A stretch of DNA of 64,000 nt from Liolophura sinensis (taxonomy: Eukaryota; Mollusca; Polyplacophora; Chitonida; Chitonidae). Under the pieces are notes generated by a model that saw nothing but the letters and a program-made list of their open reading frames with translations, was not told the origin of the DNA and searched no databases. The DNA is taken from assembly GCF_032854445.1 (NCBI RefSeq), contig NC_088295.1, positions 84,920,644 to 84,984,643 of the forward strand, given 5' to 3'. The position numbers and the translations under genes were made by a program. Shown here one piece after another: positions 13,401 to 23,400 of this stretch; position 1 is the stretch's first letter; the number at the start of each line of letters is the position of its first letter.

Positions 13401-16400
13401 CTGAATTCATAGACCAAATTACATAAAATATTTTATGTGATGAAGGTGACACCGCCTAGAAAACGAACAAATCAAAGGTTAATTTACACTCCACAAACAA
13501 TAACCGTGGGTATAAGAAATTTGTGGCTGTTCAGGGGTAATCAATACAGCCGTCAGGTAGATGTATGGACTTTCATGCGGAGCCCCTAAAGCCTAGGCAC
13601 GTGGGCAGGACTTGCTGTAAAGGAAGACCGGCCATCTGCGATCTCGTTGTGCAAGCATCGGAGTAACATGACACACCCATAGAGGACAAAACTGGGCATC
13701 GGGTAGTGTTGGTGTAGCTGGATGGCCTAAATTGTTGAACTTGGTGGGGTGATGCTTTTACTACAACACTCGTCTCGGTTGACGGTTCCTGTGAACACAC
13801 AATAAACATTGAACAACTGGTGACTTTCTAAACCACTGTGCTAATATCCATTGTCGATATAGTTCCCAGAAGGATATTTCTCCTGTATAAACTTGATCAG
13901 CAGTAATGTCAGCAGCAGCTGGTGGTGCATGCTATATTTCAGAACAAAAGTTCTTCCCAATCTGCGAGTGCAGGGTGTCACGACAGCTTAAATGCCATTT
14001 CGGAAACAGAGAGACTTGTAAGAACAAAGAACCAATGTCTTAATTTGTTTTCATGGGGAAGTAATCTCACCTAACTGAACGTCAAGCAAATATATCCTTA
14101 GTTAAGAAGAAAATATTGCACGCATTTCGTCTTCAAGATTGCCTTCCGGCAGATCTGCTAATGATTTTGTGCAACAGTGTTTTATGTGACCTTCACACAA
14201 CATGCATGCCAATGCTTACACGGGCTGCAACACATTCCAGATATACGCCCAGTTTCAGGAACAAGCTTGCAAACAATGTTAACAGATTTCACAGCTGAAA
14301 TATTTGGTGAATAAAAATAAAATTTACTCCCAAAACATTTCCTTTTCAGTTGAAGTGCTGCTATTTAATCATTGCCTTTACACACTAAGCACGATTCTGA
14401 CAACCAAAAGAAATAAGTGGACAGGACATTTTTGTCGTTTTAAACACACAGTTACAATACGTTTTTCCTGGAGTTCAAAGATATAGTTAAGGGGTAGTTT
14501 AGACCTGATTTCCGATCTGTAGACACGGAGTTCCGAACCACACACTTGATTCCACCAAGGGGGTAATGACATATTATTAATTTATTTCTTCGATTAGAGC
14601 TGTTCATTCAAAAATCAAGGCTATATCATTGCACTGCAGAGTTCTGTTCGAATTTGTGATCTTCTTTGTTCATGCGATAGTGGTCTAGAGCCATGCATTA
14701 GAAACTGTTTTTACCAGGGCTTTCCCATAACAATTGCAATGCCTAAATACATTGTGAGTTGATTTAATTTAATTACTTTTAATTTTTGGATAGTTGTCTA
14801 AAACCATTTTCATGTGTTCACCACTTATATAATAGCAGTTATTTTTATGGCTTCAGGAATTGCCCGAGGTAAACACCGAGCTTAGAAAAGTCGCTGACGA
14901 AGGTTCCAATGAGTGAAATATATACAGGTCATACTTGTGCATGATCTTCAACTGACGTATGTGTTTAAAAGGCTCCATAAGTGTCGCCCACCCAAAAGCA
15001 ATAACACCGGAGTCGGGAATTGATCTCCACAGAACGAATCATATATTTTCGGTATATTCGTCTGGATTGTTTACGTTTATATTTTCTGTTGACCTGGTTT
15101 ACGAACTAGTCCGTTCTAGACTTTCCGTGTCATCAACTGAGAGACAGGCATGTTTTGAACCTAAGGCTCCTTTAAATAGATATGTATTATTCTTGACTTT
15201 AGTTGACATTTTCCGATATAAGCTTGCACTGATCAGAGCAGCAGAAACCATCAGGGAAACTGATTTTCTTTTATATCAATTCTCAGTTGACGTAGTCGTG
15301 ACTTGAACCCGTGAAATCAGGCTTTCAAATGAGACTACAACGTGCTGATTATTTAAGCTATCCTTGTTGAATTATTCGATTTCACTCATCAAATATGTCC
15401 ACAGACGGCAATTGTCACGTAGAATGGCTCTCTCGTCGACCTTCACACCGACCAGTCACAAAAGTGCAATTTTGGCGACGAGTTTTGCGCTTCCAGTGAA
15501 ACATTTTGCCAACTGTTCCTAATTTGAAAGCTGCTGTTTGAGTACTGCAGGTAAACCCCATCCCTGCAGCAGGTCATCCGGTTCTGTAATCTCTCACTCT
15601 GCGCTTGTCCGCATAATCCAGCTGCTTCAAATCCCATTCACTTAAGACCTTGTATTGTCAAACCAAAAAAAAAAGACGTTTAACAAACCAAGCCTGTCAC
15701 AAACTCAAACAGTCGCCTTAGATGAGATTTGGTCATTAGACGTGCTTTGACAATGATGACAATAGCAGCAGGTATGTTACAGGGGCAGAACTCAACGCTC
15801 GGTGGCTTTCTGATGTTAAACACTCAATGTGAAATGTCTAGTTCTAGGTGAAGCTGTGAATTCTTGCATTCAAAAACAGAAAGACACCAACTTAAATTTT
15901 GCGTTTCTATAAGAGGAGTACACAGCAATCGGAAATAAGTCATGTATATGTATATTTCCAAGCATGCAAGAACAAAACTACTAAAAAGGAAAGTCACAAA
16001 GGTATGGATAAATGCGTCTAAACAAGCCTGCCAGAGAGCGGATACGCGCAGGTTCTGTGCAGATGTGTGTATACAGTCATGTATCATCAATTGTCTTTTG
16101 TGTCAAAGGCAATGATTCTCAACATTACAATATGCGAAATCCTCATCCAGTCACGCCTACGTTTATGTACAAGTCTTTTGAAAGTCACTGTTTCAACTGA
16201 ATTTTGCGAGATGTCAAGTTTAGACAATGCGTAATGCATTTCTGAGGAAATGAAGTGGGTTTTGGGTGTTTGTCGATCACGACGGTTGAGCATCCGCAAG
16301 AAGGGATTTATTCCCGAAAGTCCTCACGTAATGTTATCGTCATTGCAATGACGCGTTGTATAATGCTTGTACTAAACGTGTTTTTTAACGTGGAGAGTTC

Positions 16401-17190
16401 GTCTTACAGGGCAGTATCCCGATACGCCGCATGAATTCAAACTTCGGTTGTTGAAATCCACTGTAGTCTCGCTTTACTTTGAAAACCAGTCCTACCCCAT
16501 GTCTCGTGTTTTTGTTTCGATTTAACAGGAAAAGTCTTCTACTCGGGTTAAATTATTAGTAAAATTGCACTGATATTTCCATGTAGAATCATTTTTCTGA
16601 ATATTCACTCATACACTCCGATTAAAAGAAGTCACTTGTCGCGAGAAAGTGGGTGCAAGCCCCTATGGAACACATTTCCCATAAACTGTATTCACTCTCC
16701 ACTATAGGATAATGATAAAGCATGAATGATAGGCATAAATACGAAGACAGATTTAACTCTTTGTGCACTTACTTATTGATGGTATTTCACATTGTATCCC
16801 TATGTACTAGATACTCTTACATATAACTTTCTGTTCACTGTTTGTTCTACATTAAAATTTCGTATACACAATTCAAAATTGAAGAGTCCCAGTCTTCAAC
16901 CGACATTGACTTTGATTTGATGGATGGAATGCTCCGAAAATAGACTTTGTCATCAGAATGCATGCGCAGAGAAAACTTGTGCAAACTCCGGCTTGGCAAA
17001 CTGTCTGTCAAATAACCTTTCTTACATACACGTGCTCTGGAAAACGCATTGCATGCTGTATGCTGGGCTGCTTAAAGCCAGCCGTTTGACGTGCTGCGCA
17101 AATTCCATGTCCCTAGAGAGGCGGTTCCCCAAAAGGCCTAATATTGACTGTCGAAACGAGCCAAACACAGCAGAGGCTGGTCAGTCCCAT
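10431..17190. other. Intergenic, nothing supported
   Basis: No frame with recognisable protein content. The 128-codon minus-strand frame at 10595-10981 starts with TTG, not ATG, and resembles nothing known to me. The 101-codon frame at 16924-17229 overlaps the gene 1 promoter. Confidence 0.55.
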
Positions 17191-17211
17191 CGAGCCGAAA
17201 GACCCGACCCC

Positions 17212-17218
17212 TATAAAA
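17212..17218 (+). promoter_or_regulatory. TATA box of chitin-binding gene 1
   Basis: TATAAAA in a locally GC-rich stretch (CGACCCCTATAAAACGAC). Transcription would start near 17240-17245, giving a leader of about 150 nt before the ATG at 17393. The leader holds upstream ATGs at 17311 and 17319 with very short frames. The call rests on the box and on the signal-peptide exon downstream. Confidence 0.5.
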
Positions 17219-17392
17219 CGACAGCATGACATTAGTCGCTAACAATACGTCAACTGAAGCGTCAGACATATAGCCCGCAGCGAACGTCGTCTGTCCCATT
17301 ATTATCTCTCATGTTCGGATGGTCATCGTCATCTGGGTGAATCCTTCATTGTGATCGGGATATTAACTCTGTTGATTGACGAGTGCCTCGGG

Positions 17393-17429
17393 ATGTCACA
17401 AACTGGATTAATGTTCATCACCTGCACAG
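17393..17429 (+). CDS. Gene 1 exon 1: start of signal peptide
   Basis: Twelve codons plus one base, MSQTGLMFITCT then G, followed by a strong donor (ACAG|GTAGGT). The phase-1 end joins exactly to CC at the start of the 27-nt microexon and gives an uninterrupted hydrophobic signal sequence. It lies 181 bp downstream of the TATA box. A second in-frame ATG at 17411 could also initiate. Confidence 0.65.
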
Positions 17430-20400
17430 GTAGGTCAAACCATTATAATTATCAACATAACACAGCCTGATTAATTATTTCCAGAAATTCTAGCGAAGTT
17501 GCATGTAAGTATAACCATCTATTCCAGACTGATTCCTAAAGTGGTGATATACGCCCATATCGCCCATACGCCCATACGCCCATACGCCCATACGTACATA
17601 TTTGTTACAAAACTGAACAGTGATGAGATGAATTTGAAAGTTAGAATAGTCTTTCTTTGGAAAGGAACACGGCATCTTATAATGTGCTTTCACAATTTCA
17701 ATCAAGAATCTGTTATAATATTTTGACGATTTATATTTGCATACATCTACAGGACAGTTGTATTGCTTTATAACTATTTGTCTTGACGAAGCTTTGACGA
17801 ATATCAATCTGACATTTACTATCATGCACGATACCTACCAATATCTGTTTTTGTAAATCATTTTGATACGCTGTGTTGTATCCCCTTGTGCCGTGTCTGT
17901 GTGTGGACTCTGCCCAGTTTCCTCCCCTCATAATGCTGGTCGCCGCTGTATAAGTGAAATATTATTGATTATGGCGTAAAACACCAATCAAATAAGCAAA
18001 TAAGTAATTCAACATTTCAAATATTTTTCAAATTTAAGAAATTAAGAACTGACTACTGGCAAACCTGTTCTTTGCTTATCGTAAACACAAGATGTTCAAA
18101 TATTCTGTTAGACCTTGCTTGTAATCTGTGAGCGATGGTTGGATGATGTAACAAGGGCCGTCAGTAATCCAGCTATGTTCACTTCAGACAATATGAGGAC
18201 TAGTAGGGATGTCCGATACCCCGTACAAGGGATTTGTCATCGAGGTTAGCCAGCGATCTCAGTGCATTGTTTTGGTATCGATTCTATTCTCCAGGAATAC
18301 ATATGGCCGTGAGTAAACCTGGGCAGACATTCACGATATAAAGCCAAAAGTTATATCACACTGGCGAAACACATGACAAATACATAGACCTTGGCAAAAG
18401 TTTACAAATCTGATAGAAATAGCACGTTTTTGTCCAGATATTTCACATAATAAAGCATGGAGCATTTCCCTTTTGGTATGTAACATTGCCTCGGCTTCTA
18501 TCATCGAGTGTTTCTTAACCTTTGTTTGGTTAAGTGAACTATTTTGTTGCCAAGTTTCTTTTTTTCTACATATCGATTGTTTTTACAATGAATGATCTCC
18601 CTCTAACCTTCCGTCTTCATTTATTTCCTCTCGTAAAACCTAACAATTGATTAGTATCACCCCAATCATTTGTATAAACTTGGAATCTTCAATGTCAATT
18701 ACTGATGGCACGGAAGCCAAAGTATCGAGGCAATAAACCAGCAGTTGAGACAAAGGCACTGCTTGAATTGAAGGTTATCCATCTGCTCGGTGAACCGTGG
18801 CCAAAGCGAAGGAGGCTAATTACCCCTTAGTTTGTCTTGAGACGACAAATAAGTTCAAACGTGGCAAGGTTCTCTGACAAGGACAGTTTGTTTTTTAAAA
18901 CTAGCTTGGGTCCGGTATTTGTCCAGCTCGTTAGCGATCACGTATTGCGTGGTATATGCACGTCTCTGATGGTTCCGTTATCGCTAGACTGGTCAGCGAA
19001 CTCATGAACAGCTGTTCTATCGTAAGGGTAACAGGTCCGGAAAACAGCGACGGTAACAGAAATTAAAAACTAAAATCATTTTGCTGCTCATGTTTTAAAA
19101 TGGACCGAACTGAGCATCAGGAATAAGGAATACAACATGTAGTCTAGAATAATAGCTGTAACAACTGTCCCACAAATATGTATCCAGGTTAAGAAGATGG
19201 ACGTTCCGATATTTCAGAGGTTAAAATGGATCATTAAAATTTATTTTAGAAAAATGTGATGACAAAAAGAAACAAAACAACCCTTTGTTGTAAGCAACTG
19301 TTATTTAAATTCAAGGTAATTTGCTTAGAGTTTGGATAAAGCATATACATATAGATCGTTTGGCTTTAGAGCGATTTTAGCACCAAGTTAAGCAATTTTC
19401 GTTTGTATGCTAAACCAGCTGATCGTGGCAGATTTAATAAATCTATGTTTTCCGGTCATTTGTAGTAGCTGATCCAGCTGATGAGCTATTAGCCTAACAA
19501 TCATCTTTACTGTCCTTTGATCTTCTAGGTTTACTATAATACAGAATGTAGTTATCGTCCACACCTCCAGATTATCACAAAATCCAACAGGGATGGTCTC
19601 TGTATTTAGACAGCAAGTGATTTGACACCAGTAAGCGAGATGATTCTGCAGGGGTTTGCTCTCCGCCTCGCCCCCACAGGCTATATACAGCCAGTACTGG
19701 GATATTTGTCCTTGTGCTAAACGTTCCCCAATCCCGCCTATAGATAGCATAGGCCTACCTCTGGCACAGTACCACAGCTTCAGATTTTACCTCCCCCAAT
19801 AATACATTCTTATCAGCCAACGTTTAATCCCCAACATTCCACAACCTTGTTAACTGACCTATGGGTACTTAAAAGTTTTTGTCTTAAACCCACTGCACCT
19901 CGAATTTTTTTTAGAACCATTATAGGCCTCTTTATTACAAAACAACACCGCAAGAATCACTTTTCTTACGCAAAATAAACGGAAACATGTGTTTGTCCCA
20001 GTTGTCCTTTAAATTTTCATTGGGCTGCGAAAGAAAGAGGTTGATTGGCCACCTTCACAAGTAACCTTGATAAAAAAACAAGGCAGCTAAATTAGGTCCC
20101 ACTGAATGTTTTTTATATACAGCCTATCGTATTACACGCGTTACGTTCTAAAAACGTAGACCTAGCCAAGAAGGAAGGTAAAAGAAGTAGTCAAGGTTGT
20201 GTTGACGAGGCTGGCTGTCAGGTGACTTCTACCGTTTGACAATCGCTAAACTATAAACACATTGATTTGAACAAATGTTTGCTGAAGGAAATCGCTTCAA
20301 TTTTAAGCCATTTGTGAGTGGGTGTTAAAATTAGGGAAGTTTTGATCCCCAGAAAGCTGGGATAACTTTCGCTTATTATCTAATTCCCTTTATGAAAGGT

Positions 20401-23400
20401 GGACCTTATTGGTATAGAATTATATCAATTAAAACAACAGTTGTTTCCGATACATGAAACTGCAGATCGTGCTATGATATTAGTGTTTTCTAAGTTTGAA
20501 ATATTAACTTATAGGGTAGTCTTGTGTACTTTTCCACTTCCCAAGAAGTTGTTTTGTTGAACTAATTCTTTCAAACAAACGCGAATGTCCAATACACACA
20601 CCTAAACACATACTTTGTTTATGTGAAGCAAACAGCGTCAAACATGGAATTTATTACCATACCGAACTATGTTGCAAAATTGTACCTGTTAGGAAAATGC
20701 CTATTTCATAAAATTTGTGATTTTATAAAAAAATTGAATTTAATCAACAGTGACGCTGGTTGCTGTCTGTATTGTGAAAATATATGGCTTCTTGATGCTG
20801 TAATTTAATTATTAAAGGTATCAACATTTTCTCTCATTCAAAGCATACTCACTGTAGTACGCATTAAACCACCGTAATGCTCATATGATTTAAGATTCCC
20901 ATTTTAGGTACGGTAGCTCTTTTCTGTTTCCGGAATGTTGATAGTAACAGTGGAAGCCTAACACACGTCCCCACTCCCCAGTTAAACTTTCCGTGCCCAT
21001 GATCCCTCCAGTGTAATACCCCCATGGATTAGCACCTAACAGAGCCCGAAGGTCTGCAAGTAGAGAACCAGGATTGTCGAGGTGGAGCTGTACTCTCCCT
21101 GTGAGAAGTCATTGTCTTAAGAGATGAGCCCAGGGAATGAGCCACGGCTTAGGGTTATTACCATATTCTCGGAGACCCTTTAAGAGGATCTGTGCAGACA
21201 AGCGCCTTGATATCCTTCCCTTTGTGATCTTAAACACAAGCAATCCCCAAAATACACACTTTATCAGATGCACTTATATAAATGTGTACAAAAAAGGGTA
21301 CGAACAAAGGTGTGAGTAGTTTGTAGTTTTGAGTTAGGGTTATTTCTCCGGTCGAAAATGGCTGAGTTTGGAAAATTTGTGCAATACAAATGACACATTT
21401 CACAGATTGTTAAGCCCTATTCTCTCTCGTATAAAACACCGCTTCTTGCCGACAACAAACCGGAAAGGGGGGAAGGGGGGTGCATCGCTCCGAAATGAAG
21501 TTATTTTGTGGAGCACTCTATGAATTTCGCACCATTTGATTTATTCGTCTTCAAAGACAGTGTAACCTTGGCTTGTCTGTGTATTCGATGCATTTTATCC
21601 GAATACAAAATTCCACACCTCTTTGAACTGATGGTGTGTCGAGAGAGTGGTCTGTATCTTACATCACCGCGGTTAAGAGTAAAAGCACATCAGTTCATAA
21701 AGAAATAATGCAAAGAATGGAAAACTAACACCTTTGTAAAACTGTACACCTACAGTACCTCGAGCGCAGTCGCTTATTCACAAGACAAGGTACGGTCCAC
21801 AACAACTGATAAACAAATCACACAGAGAATAGAAAAGTTACACTTCACGTTTACAGTACCTCGAAACCGGTTCCTTAATCACAAGACAAGGTACGACGCC
21901 AAAGCATATTATGGAACAGTCATTTTATCAGAGGCGTAGAAATAGCGAACAGTTTATTCACGATTATTTACTTAACTGATATGTGTGATGATTGGAGCCA
22001 TTTGCATCAACTGTATCATGCAAATTTCATTGTATATTTTTGACAGACCTAACAAATAGGAACAGCGATAAAAAGATTAATAGTTTTACATTTGCCAAAG
22101 TAAAGATGTTGTTATGGAATACGTCTAAATGCAGATAGAACATGTGTGTAACCTGAAAATTTAACACGGAGTGTAAACATTGTTGGCTTACCTTGGCAAC
22201 CGAATGACCGGCTTCATGCAGAACACAAACACATTATGTTCATTGCTCATTGCAGTTTGGGTTAAGCACATGTTTGCTTTGTTTTGTTAACTTTTTAAAC
22301 TGCCACCTCAGTAGAAGGTTGCCTGAATTCAATTTATGTTCAAAATTGTGGATAACTGAAAAGTGACAATTAAGGTATTAAATATAAAAAACGCAGACAT
22401 ATGCATCCTTAAGATGTGCGGAAATCAGTAAGACAGATACTTGTGTAATTCACTGGGTATACATACCTCATACAACGTATGTGTATCTGTTTGAAGATAT
22501 TAGAAATTCTTTCACAAAGATGAACACAACCAGCTCATAAATCTGAACACTATACAGTCCACACAAGCAGTGTTCTTTTGCTTGGAGTATACCTCCACTG
22601 TAAAATGCTAATATTTTAATGGTAATAATCCGAAGAATAAAATGTTGCTGTGTGTTTTTCCGTAATTATTTAACTGTTTTAAAGGATCTGGCTTGATTTG
22701 TTACTATTGTCGTTGACAGTGAGGTGAATCCATCCCTAAAAGTGATATTCTTTTTACATCTAACTCGGCTTGTAATTATTTTGGTGTCTTCATGCATTTC
22801 ATTAGACAATAAGTATCAGGTGTACACACTTAACAAGTAGATACGTAAAATTAATGATGCTTAAATGTTAGGCTCTTAGGTCACTGTGTCGTTATATCTG
22901 CCGATTTCGCCTTTGCTTAGTTCACATTATGCTGAATGAGACTTTTGTTGAAAACACATTTCTTGTTTTGATGACTATGCAGAACCAATAGACATTTCAG
23001 AGTTTATCTAGAATATATAGGCCTACTCTTACATACATCACGAAGACATTTCCGGGGTTGCGACTTCCGTAGACAGATCCATTTCCATGTGGTAGAAAAG
23101 AAAAACTACTCCCCCTCCCTTGGCGGTTCATTTTCTTTCATTTCTTTTCATTTTTCTTGTTTTTTTTTCTTTTGTTTTTTATTTTCTTTCTGGGGCAATA
23201 TTTTTTATTGCACAGATGCGTTTTATGAGATAAGACCTGATCCTTTATCGTGAAGACCTTACGTACAGAAATTTTGTATGAAAAATTCAGTGATGACAGT
23301 TACAGAGGCAACTCTACCTGTTTGATTTGTCTAAACTAACCAAGGTGTGTTCTTGATGTTCCTGTGAAGTTTCCCCAGTAAGCTCCCCCCACAGCTTCCC

